A DNA stretch of 64,000 bases from Coccinella septempunctata (GCF_907165205.1 NC_058190.1:41900116-41964115); one strand, 5' to 3'; positions 1 through 11,237 are shown, counted from the stretch's first letter. Numbers and translations: made by a program. Notes: generated by a model from the letters alone, not told the origin.

Positions 1-61
1 GGGGCAGTAAGTTCAAGAAGCATCAGCTGATATAAGATAATCATGACAGGACTCGGAACAA

Positions 62-68
62 TATAAAG
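62..68 (+). promoter_or_regulatory. TATA box of the 140-1539 gene
   Basis: TATAAAG lies 78 bp before the ATG at 140. The spacing resembles that seen before the neighbouring secreted-protein genes (about 50-65 bp), so initiation near 92-95 and a short 5' leader are inferred. Confidence 0.5.
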
Positions 69-139
69 TTTAGTTCTGTTCCGTAAGAGGTAGAACATTA
101 TTTACGTCAACTGAGTAAACTTTAAATTTCACTGCCAAA

Positions 140-1539
140 ATGAAGATTTTCCTGGTAAGTCATTTTATTGATATTCCATATCGTCGCACATTATATCCTC
201 AAAATGCTAACTTTTTCATGTTAACAAATTTTTGTACCAATTACTTAAAAGAAGTTGACTGCGGTGATAAATTTTGATATGTTGGAGCCTATTCGATGGA
301 ACCGAAAAAAATGTATTCTGAAACAATATTTATCAGGGGATAGGATAATTAATTGGAACTCTATTGAATGGCCCTCAAAATCTCCACATAAAACACTGTT
401 GTAATTTTTCTAGCGGCGACATCAATTGAACAGTGTTGTTTGTGAATGTGAAGTACCTACCTACGTCCTATATATCTCATAAAAGTGTTGAAAATATTGG
501 GTGAAATGTTGAATACAATTTGGAAGAGAATAATAACTGGCAATTCAAACATCTTATGTACAGAGTGAAATTCGTTTTTAAAGAAAATTTATGTCGTATC
601 TTCATAAGTTATGTACCTGTTTGAGGATCTAAGGGTATATAGTAGTGGGATTTATGGAATTCATGATGAGAAAAGATGCGTCTCTTGTAAATTTTTATTG
701 AACTGTCTCGGCTTTTAACGACAAAACTCTCTTCATTGGAAATACTGGATTGTTCGAGAATTGTCAATCTAGACAAAGTGAATTCACAATATCGGGAAAA
801 ATTTTCAGAGATGATAACATCAAAAACCACATCGAACTTATGTTCGAAACCGCTTATTAAAAATGCTATACAACCCGCTTTTATCTTGTTCCACATAACA
901 ATTTCGTGTTATTCTCGAAATTAATAAAATACCAGGGTGAGGGATGAAGGAAAATATTTTGACCTTTTAATCTGTTCATAAGTTTCAATATTTTCTTAAA
1001 CCCACAACCTTTTATTTTTTATTTTAATCACCCCTTAAATTTCTTCGAAACTTTTCATTGCATCCTTTGATTCTTTTTTTAACTGCCCATAACACTATGA
1101 GTTTTCAATGGTTCCTACGGTTTTCTTGTAGAGAAAACCTCCAACGTCATTTAAAAAAAAACGTTAATGCTCTTTATGCCGAAGAATGATTCTAAATAAT
1201 AGAAGTCACCTTATTTCTACCATCCTTGACAAAAAATGAGGCAAATATAAACGTTTTCAATTGATTTCCCTTTTGCAGTCGATACTCTTGTTTGTTTTGG
1301 CGATCTGCATTGCCCACTGCACCCCCTACGGGCCAAGAGATCGAGATATTGAAAGTCATCACTCCAGAGATTCCTCCACAAGCATCCAGAGGGTGGATAA
1401 TAACGATCGCTGGAATGGGCGTGGAGGAGATAGGAACAATAACAACAGGCAGTGGGGTGAAATTGGAGGTCGTGACAGGAACGAAGGTAGCGGAAGAGGT
1501 CACACATCCATATCGAGGGATTCCCCATATCGCTATTGA
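140..1539 (+). CDS. Small secreted Gly/Asn/Arg-rich protein, two exons
   Basis: Exon 1 is 140-154 (MKIFL), ending at GTAAGT (155). Exon 2 is 1279-1539, after the acceptor TTTTGCAG. The intron is phase 0. The product is about 91 residues. Residues 1-19 (MKIFLSILLFVLAICIAHC) form a textbook signal peptide. The mature part is hydrophilic and low in complexity, rich in Arg, Asp, Asn, Ser and Gly, with runs such as GGDRNNNNRQW and no cysteine after the signal. I do not recognise the family. It is the only + strand member of the secreted-protein cluster and converges on the gene at 1835-4375. A poly(A) signal AATAAA lies near 1747. A charged Gly/Asn-rich peptide could be antimicrobial or structural; the sequence does not decide. 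The minus-strand frames across exon 2 are shadows. Confidence 0.72.
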
Positions 1540-1834
1540 AATCGACAATTCGCATTATTTTGAAGTCTTTCATTAAACATTAGTTTCATTGTTTTGTACG
1601 ACGAAGGGATATTTTACAATATTATTAAATTTTTCCTTATATAAACATGAAGTATCATTTAGCAGCCATGTCTTACACCATTATTCAATTAATCCATATG
1701 AAGAAATACACTCCAATTGGAGATTCCATTATGATTTGGAATTGAAATAAATACACTGATCAAATAAGCATAACATCACAGAAAATGTTTTTTTATTAAG
1801 GTTAATACTTATGGATTATAATATGTGTTAAAGA
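1540..1834. other. Convergent 3' ends of two secreted-protein genes
   Basis: The + gene ends at 1539 with AATAAA near 1747. The - gene ends at 1835 with its AATAAA (TTTATT on the + strand) near 1791-1796. The two transcripts probably end within about 50 bp of each other. Nothing else is seen here. Confidence 0.5.
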
Positions 1835-4375
1835 TCAATAATGGCTACCATGCCCATCACTACCACCATGCCCACCTCCATGGCTTTGAGCACCGCCACC
1901 ATATCCATGTTGGCTGTGATCTTTTTCTTGGAGACCACCACCACGCCCTCCTTGACCGTGATCACCTCCCTGATGGTGGACATTCCCTAACCCACCTCCA
2001 TGATTAGATTCTTGTTTGTGTCCACCACTAGATCCTCCTTGGCCGTGGCTTTCTTGTCCACTGCCATATCCACCACAGAGGGCAGTTCCTAGCACTGCCG
2101 CAACAAGAATTATAACCTGAAAATCAATCACAACGGTGTAATAGGTTCTGGTTGATTTTAAAGTGGGATGCAAAGATTTTCTGATAAACGAATCGTTTTG
2201 TAAAAATAAAAAATAAGTTGTGATGAAAGTTTTATTGTCTGAAATATAATGAAATGAAGGTTTTTAGCGGCATGCAGACAGGAATTGAATTCTGAAAAAA
2301 GTGGATTCTGAGGATATTGGTTTACAGACAATGCAGATGAATCCTCACGTCAGCCCGGGTAGCTCAGTTGGGAGAGTACCTGAGCGGTAATCGGGGGGTC
2401 GTAGGTTCGAATCCTGCTCTGGGTGGTACTTTTTTCAGAATTCAATTCCTGTCTGCATGCCGCTAAAAACCTTCATTTCATAAAACATAAGGCTATTGAT
2501 GTAATGGGGTGGATCCTTATATACTTATGAAACTGTGTACCCACAGTCAAAAGGATGAAAGGGCCACCGGCCACCTATAAAAGGCCAAAGGGTAAAAATT
2601 AACAGGATAAATGGTTAAGCCTGGAACATCCCATTTCTCCTGTTGACATGCTTTTCTTTCAAATAAAGATTTCTGGCACACTATGTTACGTTTCTGTATA
2701 TCACGGTACCGTAGATTCGGGGACGATTTTGAAATTCAACTTGTCATATTTCAAGAACGGTGACCTATTTTCATGTGAGAAAGAGGTTCAAATATGCAAA
2801 ATGACTCAGACTATTGATTAGGATATATACCATGCTTCAGAATTCGGATATAAAAAAAAAAATAAAACATACTTGTCCCAACTCACCCACCGAGTTGGGA
2901 GGCTTGGGACATAAGTTGAAATCCATTAATTTCTCAACTCTCAAATGAAATAAGTGACTTGGGACGTTGTATAGGTTTGAAAAATTATAATTTGTGATTA
3001 TATAGTTCAAATTCGGTAAGGAAATCAAATGATAAACCCCTATTACAGCGAAAGTGAATATATTGCAACTCAAATGTAAAAAAACTAAACAAAACGAGGG
3101 AACCTTGATTTCTTTCATTCTTTGGTGATTTCTTTTTGGAAATAACGTAGATAATAATATCCTGCGAAAAATCGGCATATTTCCTGCTACCAAAATGCGC
3201 CGCTTGTATCTATTCGGCATTGTCCCAAGTCACTCTATGAAACAACAAAATAAATGAATGAGATCCGTGTTGCCGTTTGATTTGTAAATAACCTTGTTTC
3301 ATGACATATCTTATATCTCAATATCCCACGTATCCAGAAAAAAAATTACACATGCACAAAGTGAAACACATGTGCAGGACACTAGAAAGTATAAGAGCCA
3401 TAAAAACACGCGCTTTTACTCTCCTGAATTCGTTAATTTTTCCTGTCAATTCAAACGCTCTGGTAACGGCAAACTCAACATTAATTACTTATTAAACTAA
3501 CCTAATAGACGCTACACAATCTTATAAGTTTGTCATAAATGGTAAGAAACAAAGAAATCTGCAAGGGGGTAATTGTCCCAAGTTACAGGACTGTCCCAAG
3601 TCACCCGAATCTACCGGAAACAATTGTATGACTTGTATTTATTGGTTTGTTATTTCTCCAAGGAATATGCAAATAGCTATGCAGAAAAGCGTTTGAAAAC
3701 CTGTTGTCATTTTTGGGACAAAAACCCGATGAATTTCCATCATGAAATATGGGGAATATAGTTTGAAAGAAGCAATTATTTAACCTCCAATATTTTGTTG
3801 AATAGCAATAACCTCTTGTTTATATATGAATATATATGAAGATGTAAATTGAATTGTAATTTTCACCACCACCACTTTTCCAAGAAAACTGAAGAAGGTT
3901 TTTCTCCCAACAATTATAACGTAAAAGTCTTCAGGAATGGTATTCACTCAATGATATTCTACATGAACTAATACAATTTAGAAAAATATTAGAAACGATT
4001 AAAGATTAAAAATAACTCATAGCATGAAATTTGGTGACTCGTTTTTTTGAAAGTTCAATTGAAACATGTGTGTGTTTACTACAGATTTAAAATTGGTGTA
4101 AACATGTCTTATAGCTGCAACTTGATTATTTGTATTTCATTTCATCTATACTTTCCTGTGTCTTTATCTATGTACCACCTTTTTAAACAGTTCTAGTTAA
4201 TTCATTCCTAAGAAAGGCTATCCGAACTAAAGTTTTTTTATATCTCCTTACCCAAACAAAATTTTATATGAACTAAGACAATAAATATACATACATAATT
4301 GGGAAGTTAATTTATGAAAACGCTAGGATTCAACCAGCAAGGTGACAAAAATAAACTTACGAATAGTTTGCCCAT
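1835..4375 (-). CDS. Gly/His-rich secreted protein, tenecin-3/holotricin-3-like in composition
   Basis: Exon 1 is 4375-4361 (MGKLF, donor GTAAGT). Exon 2 is 2116-1835, after acceptor TTTTCAG. The intron is phase 0. The product is 98 residues. Residues 1-19 (MGKLFVIILVAAVLGTALC) form the signal peptide. The mature chain is Gly, His, Gln and Ser repeats (GGHGQGG-like, HGGGHGG) ending in GSHY, with no disulfide framework. Composition resembles the beetle antifungal proteins tenecin-3 and holotricin-3, but low-complexity Gly/His proteins also occur in cuticle and eggshell, so function is inference. Its paralogue is the gene at 6492-8725: the signal peptide, intron position, C-terminal HY and promoter block match. 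The intron holds a tRNA-like hairpin (2249-2481) and a P1 element (2709-3617). Confidence 0.78.
2249..2481. repeat. Perfect 54-bp inverted repeat enclosing a tRNA-like gene
   Basis: 2249-2302 and 2428-2481 are exact reverse complements (54 bp). They enclose 125 bp that contain the tRNA-like sequence 2353-2425. The arms carry the core TTTTTAGCGGCATGCAGACA. The exact arms suggest a recent foldback insertion or an element that is copied as a hairpin. It lies in the intron of the Gly/His-rich gene. Confidence 0.9.
2353..2425 (+). tRNA. tRNA-like sequence, probably pseudogene or SINE head
   Basis: A 73-nt cloverleaf can be drawn. The acceptor stem pairs 2353-2359 with 2418-2424 (three G-U pairs). 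The D arm is GCTC/GAGT, the anticodon stem CCTGA/TCGGG, and the T arm GTAGG-TTCGAAT-CCTGC. The A box (TAGCTCAGTTGG) and B box (GGTTCGAATCC) are intact. The anticodon loop GCGGTAA would give anticodon GGU (Thr), but position 33 is C, not the near-universal U. GGU is also unusual for a eukaryotic nuclear tRNA-Thr. It may therefore be a decayed tRNA or the promoter of a pol III-driven element. Confidence 0.55.
2709..3617 (-). mobile_element. P1 element copy a (non-autonomous, pogo-like)
   Basis: About 909 bp, with imperfect terminal inverted repeats based on GTAGATTCGGGTGACTTGGG and a TA on the left flank. The motif GTGACTTGGGACA recurs inside in both orientations. On the - strand a frame beginning MPNRYKRRI (from 3220) resembles the basic start of pogo/Tigger-type transposases, then loses coding sense. 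It is homologous to copies at 42637-43557, 50929-51838 and 62309-62996. Assignment to the pogo group is inference. Confidence 0.65.
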
Positions 4376-4436
4376 ATTGGTAGACGCTTCGACCTGCAAC
4401 AAGAAAACTGTTTTCCGATTATGCCAATGCAGTCAT

Positions 4437-4600
4437 TTTATACCTTAAGGATAATGATAAACGTATTATTCATTCGAGAATTATTATTCAAAACATTCTT
4501 TTAACGAATGACTGATTTCAGGATGGACTTAACTCCTGGGAATCATGACATGAAGAAAATTTCCATCAGTATTTATCGTTCTGTTTTTGTTGTTAACAAG
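4437..4600 (-). promoter_or_regulatory. TATA box and conserved upstream block of the 1835-4375 gene
   Basis: TATAAAAT at 4444-4437 lies about 62 bp before the ATG. Beyond it is a block shared with the paralogue's promoter (8787-8910). Read on the + strand it includes GGATAATGATAAACGT, then ACTCCT with similar flanking text. On the - strand this gives TTATC/GATA-type motifs just upstream of TATA. Conservation between two otherwise diverged spacers suggests real control sites; a GATA factor is only a guess. Confidence 0.6.
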
Positions 4601-4636
4601 ATAACCGACACGCTCAAATCAAGTTTCCGTAGAAAT

Positions 4637-5968
4637 CGCAAAGAAGTAGGTACCTATTCTGGAAGAATAAGGATAATTTTGGAAGGATTCGTGTAAAAAT
4701 CGTCAGAGGAATTCAATGGCTTTTTTCACCTTTTATGAAGTGCTCGTCAAAAGTTGAAGATTTCGAGGTAGTTTGTGTGTTCTCTTCAGAAACAAACAAT
4801 TTCTTTTGGAAATATATTGTTAGTAAAACATAGTCAACCACTTATGTGTTTTTGGCGAATATTAGGAAAAGTACCGTGAGATGAATTTTGGCTTTATCAT
4901 TTACTGAATGATCCATTTGCACTTGTGTTCGATCAGCCTGAAACTTTCCAATTGCTCTGTTGTCATCGCCGTCGAATAAAACTTCTCTTGGCATGATGAA
5001 AATTCGATTTTTAATTGCGTAAAACCGTTTGATCTTGTTGGAAATGAAAAACAGACTAAAATGGTTAAACTTAATGAAAACTTGCTTCACGATCAATCAG
5101 AAAATGTCTAACTAGGTAATCGGTATGAGTTATTTAAACACATTAAAAAAATATATTAAGATGATACCTATGGAAAATATGAATCTTCGAAAAACATCAA
5201 CTTACTCAGTTTTTGAGGAGTAGTTTGAAATGAGGATGGTATACCTACCTAGTTGATTCCTTGAATCGCTAGTTGAAGATTTTCGATTTTAAATGTTAGG
5301 GACTATTTTCATTAATCACAACGAAATCGAAAATCTTCAACTAGCGATTCAAGGAATCAACTAGGTAGGTATACCATCCTCATTTCAAACTAGTCCTCAA
5401 AAACTGAGCATGTTGATGTTTTTTGAAGATTCATATTTTCCGTAGGTATCATCTTAATATTTTTTTCAATGAGTTTATGTAACTCATACCGATTAGTAAG
5501 AAATCTTCTGGTTGATCGTGAAGCAAGTTTTCATTAAGTTTAACCATTTCAGTCTATTTTTCATTTTCAACAAGATCACACGGTTTCACGCAATTAAAAA
5601 TCGAATTTTCATTATGCCAAGAGAAGTTTTATCCGATGGCGATGACAACAGAGCATTTGGAATGTTTCAAGCTGATCGAACACAAGTGCAAATGGATCAT
5701 TCAGTAAATGGTAAAGCCAAAATTTATGTCACGGTACTTTGCTTATTCGTCAAAAACCCAGAAGTAGTTGACTATGTTTTACTAACAATATATTTCAAAA
5801 AGAAATTGTTTTTTCTGAAGAGAACACAGAAACTAACTGAAAATCTTTAACTTTTGACGAGCAGTTGATAAAAGGAGAAAAAGTCGTTGAATTCCTCTGA
5901 CGATTTTTACACGAATCCTTCCAAAATTATCCTTATTCTCCAGAATAGGTACCTACTTCCTACTTTGT
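4637..5968. repeat. 1.3-kb palindrome with ~650-bp arms (foldback element)
   Basis: The left arm is about 4637-5289 and the right arm about 5324-5968. They are reverse complements at high but imperfect identity, around a 34-bp spacer. Each arm carries the same open frame pointing outward from the centre: 5096-4842 (-) and 5512-5850 (+), including a shared stretch with QADRTQVQMDHSV. The frame matches no family I know. No clear target-site duplication flanks the arms. A foldback transposon or an inverted duplication of an older element are the two options. Confidence 0.85.
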
Positions 5969-6491
5969 GATCAATGAAAATAGTACCTTTCTAACATTTA
6001 ATTTAATGGTCGATGCTCCATTAATTTTTGTAGTGTGTAAAGCGTCAAACATCGAAAAAATTTCTGACTTGGTTTGATGTATATTTTTACGAGGTTCATT
6101 CTTTTAAGCTTTTCCTTGATTTTTTGACTATATGCTCTAGTCTTATCAAAAATTTGATTCTCCTCAGTTTTTGGGTTAAGTTTGAAACTTCCCCATTTAA
6201 TGTTTATGTTAATTATTTTCAGTAATAATGCACCAAACTGAAACAAAATTGTTCATACAAAAAATGAGTGGATGAATGGACTTATGCATTTGTTGCCTTT
6301 CAGAAATAAGCAATACATAACAGAATAATTTCTTTTTGCAGTTTTTTTATTGGTAAACGCCGAATTTACTTTTGTTTTATTCCATTTGGGATTGAATTAA
6401 TACACACGAATATAATTACCATTATATCACAAAAATTTTAATTATAAATTAAAAAATATTAGGAACACAGACTTCACACTATTCTATGTAT
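5969..6491. other. Intergenic spacer
   Basis: AT-rich DNA between the palindrome and the next gene. The only signal seen is TTTATT near 6347 (AATAAA on the - strand), a likely poly(A) signal for the 6492-8725 gene. Confidence 0.5.
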
Positions 6492-8725
6492 TTAATAATG
6501 GCCACCATGACCTCCATAACCACCATGTCCACCTCCAAGACCAGCACCTCCATGGTGGCCACCTCCATGACCTCCTCCCAAACCAGCACCTCCGTGGTGA
6601 ACACCACCATTACCGCCAATTAGACCTCCTTGTCCATGACCACCTCCCAATCCTCCTTGTCCATGACCACCCCCTAATCCTCCTTGTCCATGACCACCTC
6701 CTAATCCTCCTTGTCCATAACCACCTCCTGAACCTCCATGTCCTCCTCCAAGTCCTGAACCCCCGTGGTGGACTCCACCATTTCCTCCAATCAGTCCACC
6801 TTGGCCGTGACCACTTCCGTGACCACCACCAGCACCTCCGTGGTAGACACCACCATTACCACCAATCAATCCTCCTTGGCCATGACCTCCTTGTCCGTGA
6901 CCTCCACCTTGTCCACCCCCATATCCACCGCTAAGGGCAGTTCCTACCATAGCGGCAAGAAGAGTTATAACCTGAAATTTTAAAGTAAAATTTAACACTT
7001 GGAAAATGAATCTAAAGGGATTTTGAGTTGAAAAAGGAAATAGAGGTTGTTAATGAATAGTTGCGAAATTGTGGGGTGGTTTTATTGCGAAAAAATAGTG
7101 TGGATTTTTCATATGAATTTTTTTTAGCTCCTGCTTTGATACATAGCACCTGAAAAGCAATTTTTAATTTTTTTCTTGCGCCTACTAGGTAAATTTAAAT
7201 TCGAAGTAAATTTCAGCCTATATTTATATGATTCACGTTACGTATCTGTTGATGAATTATTTTTTCCTCAAAAATTATTGCTTTCAGTAAGAAATTACCT
7301 TGTTTGTTCGAAATAAATCAAGTTAACAAATATTAATTTTTCAATTGCATAATACGAATAAGGAAAAAAGTTTCTTGGGAAAAAATGTAAGGGGAGGCTT
7401 TTTCTACCCTTTGCAATTATAGGGGAACACGACAAATATTTATTTCATTGCCTCCTCACTCCCATAGAATGTCTGCACAATTTCATTTTTGTTATGGTTT
7501 CTCTCATTTCTGTTACTTTTCGGATTTGTAAGGAAGAAATTAAAAATTCTTTCCCAAGTGCCATCTTTAGGCACCTGTTACTAAGCAAGGACTACTCAAA
7601 ATAAATTTATACAAAGACCTATACGATTTATTGACGAAAATGGAATCCAAATAGTTTTTTTAGATCAAGTTGATCCCTTCCAGATTGAAATTTTGGAAAA
7701 ATGCAGGATTCAGTCCATATGAAAGTTCATAAAAAAATGGTTTTCAGGTGAATTTCAAGATGTTGGCACCATAAAGAAAACTATTTTACTATTTAGTAGC
7801 TTAAAAATTTTATGCTTGAGAAAATTCGTAGAAAATTTTTGTATTCGAATAATAATAATTCTAAACTCTTAATTGAAATTCTGATCAAGAGTTAATTTCC
7901 TTTATTATCGATGTTATCAGAAAAGCTTATTGAGAATAGTTGTTCATAATCGAAAGCAATAATCAGAGTTGAAATTTCAGCTTCCCACGTAATTTTCTAT
8001 TATTCTTAGTCCTCTATAATAGAATATCATATACAGGGTGAGTGTTTGTCTCGTACAAATATTTTAACAGTAGATTTTTGAGGTCAAAAGAAACACTTTT
8101 TTTTGCTATTTTTTCCGAATCGGCTCGGAGTAAAAGATACAGGCTGTTGAAAACCAATTTTACTTCTATCTCACAAACGGTTCCATCGAATAGAATGAAT
8201 TTCGGAATATAGGTTTTCATTTGTTTGATGAATCTTTTTCCAACACAATATATCATCCACGTCATCCAGTTTTCTTATTATGACCATTAAGTACCATAAA
8301 AATACCAAAAATTAAAAGAGCCCAACTCTTGTAACTGAATCTGACGCTATCTAATGAATATTTGAGCGTTTTGTAAAATAAAAGTATTACACATATTTTC
8401 TAGTGTAATGCTATATCTTTTTATCAGGGCAGGATCGAAAAAAATGGTAGGTATAGGAAAAAGTGTTTCTTTTGACCTCAAGAATCTACTGTTAAAATAT
8501 TTGTACGAGTCACAGACTCACCCTGTATACTTGATGGAAAAGCAGATTAAGATTTTATATATAATGCATATTTTTCAATTTTTTTTAGTTGTCCATTGAA
8601 TGAGGGTCCTGATTTGGGACCTTTTATTGACTTGTTAAAATGAAGCCTAGTCATTAAAACTATGAAATTCGAAAAATAATGAAAATGAAAAGTCAGGTAA
8701 ATCAACTTACGAATATCTTGGCCAT
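6492..8725 (-). CDS. Gly/His-rich repetitive secreted protein (paralogue of 1835-4375)
   Basis: Exon 1 is 8725-8711 (MAKIF, donor GTAAGT). Exon 2 is 6971-6492, after acceptor AAATTTCAG. The intron is phase 0. The product is 164 residues. Residues 1-19 (MAKIFVITLLAAMVGTALS) are the signal peptide. The mature chain is over half glycine and built from two units: GQGGLIGGNGGVHHGG, seen three times with small changes, and GQGGLGGGH, three times in tandem. It ends GGHGGHY. Its size beyond the 98-residue paralogue comes from internal repeat expansion. It shows the composition of tenecin-3/holotricin-3-like antifungal proteins, but cuticular glycine-rich proteins are an alternative. A MITE-A copy lies in the intron. 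The + strand Thr/Ser-rich frame over this exon is a shadow. Confidence 0.8.
8034..8526. mobile_element. MITE-A copy 1 (short)
   Basis: Ends are CAGGGTGAGTGTTTGTCTCG and its near-complement, flanked by TA. The terminal repeats are ~60 bp and include ACAAATATTTTAACAGTAGA. This is a member of a foldback/MITE family with six copies and one fragment in the window. Confidence 0.85.
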
Positions 8726-8786
8726 ATTGGAAGATGCTTTGACTACTAACAGAAGAAGACTGTCTTCCGATGATACCGAACCTGTT

Positions 8787-8910
8787 CTTTTATACCTAAG
8801 GGATAATGATAAACGTGTTATTTAGTGATCCGAAACATTCGTTCTTTTATCTCATTACTGGTTCCAGGATGACCTCAACTCCTAGGCATCATCAAGGAGA
8901 TTTATATTAT
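8787..8910 (-). promoter_or_regulatory. TATA box and conserved upstream block of the 6492-8725 gene
   Basis: TATAAAAG at 8794-8787 lies 62 bp before the ATG. The adjoining GGATAATGATAAACGTGTTA (+ strand sense) matches the paralogue promoter, followed by a matching CAACTCCTAGGCATCATC-like tract. Confidence 0.65.
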
Positions 8911-8940
8911 CTATCGTTTTGTTATTGTTTTTAATTAGAT

Positions 8941-10505
8941 ATCAGACCCCAACAGATCCACAGTACGAAAACAAATTCGGAGAAAGTACTTTGTGGGTTT
9001 CTGGGAAGAGGAGATTTGGAAAAATTTAGTGAAAAATTTCAAGGAATAAAGTATGGGAAACCCAAGTCTACCTCTAGATAGGACTGGTGATATTTTTGTT
9101 TTCGAGTGTATGTTTCAGATTCATTATTACAAGTCACATAAAAGAGTAATAACGAGAAAAATGAGATCCTGTTTGATTTGTTTACGAGCTGCTAGACCTT
9201 CGAAAGTTCATATAATGCAGGTTATTTTCAGATGATTCATGCTATTAGCAATTAATTAATTATTTAATTGCACTAATTGTTCAGTGAGAATTAAGAGGGA
9301 ATAATGCAGAGAATGTTATTGATGACATAAGACCATAAGACATCAGTTTGAGAGTCTGCAGTAAAAGATATTCTGATATTTCACCCCTGACTTTGAGGCA
9401 TGTCAAAACGAAACTGAAGTAATGGTTGATTTGTTTTTTCAGAATGTTCTTTTAGGGAATAACAATCATATCAGTTACAAATATTTGCCAACGTTTCGAG
9501 GACTCTGTATCCTCTTTTTCAAGGTAACATGGATGAGAATTCTGAACAAAATAATTTCAGTGTTATTTTCAACTGAATGGAGATTGTTTTAGGTGTTCTT
9601 AAAGAAATTATTGTTCTCTCTCATCTTAATTTTTTATCGTTTTTATCGTAATTACTTTTTATTCCTTTGGAAATGGGCAGATGAGAAATTTTTTTATTAT
9701 ATTGTGAATATCTTTGAAATTTGATGATTTCGGATTTTTGTGACGAAGTTTTCATATCAATCTCAAAAATTTCATATCCTACTTGACGAATTTTATGGAT
9801 GGACGTTAACAAGTTACAAGCTCGTAAACCGTGGTTTACGAGTTTGTAAGTTGAAGTGCAAAAGTTAATCATTATTATCATGAAGAATAGCTTCTGTTGT
9901 CAAATCTGAATCTGAATTTAACGAATATTCATTTCATATAATCTGATGGTATATGGATATTCTGTAAGAATTAATCTGGAGTTGGCAAAATAATAACGCA
10001 CATTTATGAATTGAAGATGCTTTGAATTTTCAACCTGAAAAATGTTTACATACTATTTTTTTAGACCTCTCTGCGGTTCATACACTCACCTCATCATATA
10101 TTTTCTAGTAAAATCGATATGAGATATAAAAATATTGGTTTGCAATGAAATTTTATTTTTACGCCCCCGTAAGTGCTAAAGATGAGGGATTCAACTTGAA
10201 ATAGTCACTTGAGATATCTCAATCTCAGTCTCGTTCAAATACATCCAACCGTTTTGAAAATATCGAGAAATTCGTTATTTATTTGGAATAAATCCAACGC
10301 CCTGTACCTACAAAGGAAGTATATCCGGACAAAGTCCTAAAAGACTTTTCCAACTCCAAAGTAATTGAGAGATCACTATCCTGAATTTTTTCGCAATGCT
10401 TATTGGACACCCTGTAAAATATATAATCCTTGTACGTGAAAAAATTATGCAGTCTGTCGTGTAGCTGAATCTAAACATGTCAATAATATTTACCTCTAGC
10501 TATAT
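8941..10505. other. Gene-free spacer with a short hairpin
   Basis: No supported gene. 9810-9852 is a near-perfect palindrome (21-bp arms with two mismatches, centre TAAACCGTGGTTTA). Short open frames here lack coding character. Confidence 0.5.
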
Positions 10506-11237
10506 AGGTTGGGTCTTCAACTCGTACAAATATTTTAAAAGTAGATTCTTGAGGTCAAAAGAAACACGTTTTTCCCATATCATTTTTTCCAATCCGCCCC
10601 TTATAAAAAGGGTCATTTTAATTTTTCATAATGGGCTGTGCCACACCTGAAAAATCAAAATTACCTTCAGAATAACTAGCTAAATCTGTGACACTACACA
10701 TCTGTGGATCTTTTGAGGAGAGTTGTATTCAGCCAAAGTACCCAGTTTTTCAAATTTCACAGATGTTTTTTATTTCGAACATCAAATTACTCGAAAACGG
10801 CGCATTATACGAGAAAATATGACAAATAGTTTTATTTTGAAAAACGTTCAAATATTCATTGGATAGCGTTCAACTCAGTTTCAAGAGTTGGGTTCTTCGA
10901 ATTTTTGGTATTTTTATGGTAGGTAATGGTTTTAGGGAGAATACTGGGAGACGTGGGTGATATCACGGCCGTCTAAAGACGGGGTTTAGAAGGCCGTGGT
11001 GATATCTTGTGTTCGAAAAAGGTTCATCAAATACATTGAAAACTATATTCCGAAATTCATTTCATTCTATAAAACCGTTTGTGAGATAGAACTAAAAGAA
11101 ACATTCTTCAATGGTTTTTCAACAGCCTGTATCTTTTAAACCGAGTCGATTCGGAAAAAATGGTGAAAAAAAAGTGTTTCTTCCGACCTTAAGAATCTAC
11201 TGCTGAAGTATTTGTACGAGTCAAACACTCACCCTGT
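10506..11237. mobile_element. MITE-A copy 2, with a small hairpin insert
   Basis: About 730 bp. The right end ACTCACCCTG is intact and the left end is worn (CTTCAACTCGTACAAATATT). Relative to the other copies it carries an extra ~46 bp at 10959-11006 that itself folds into a hairpin and duplicates GATATC. Confidence 0.8.

Noticed and set aside
1192..1573. - strand frames over the first secreted-protein exon
   Set aside because: Shadows of the + strand coding exon, which has a signal peptide and matching splice sites.
2353..2425. Functional nuclear tRNA-Thr gene
   Set aside because: C33 instead of U33, the GGU anticodon, many G-U pairs and the transposon-like hairpin argue for a pseudogene or SINE-like role.
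6765..6983. Thr/Ser-rich + strand frame
   Set aside because: Antisense reading of the Gly/His repeat exon; codon GGT/CAT arrays give ACC/ATG antisense.
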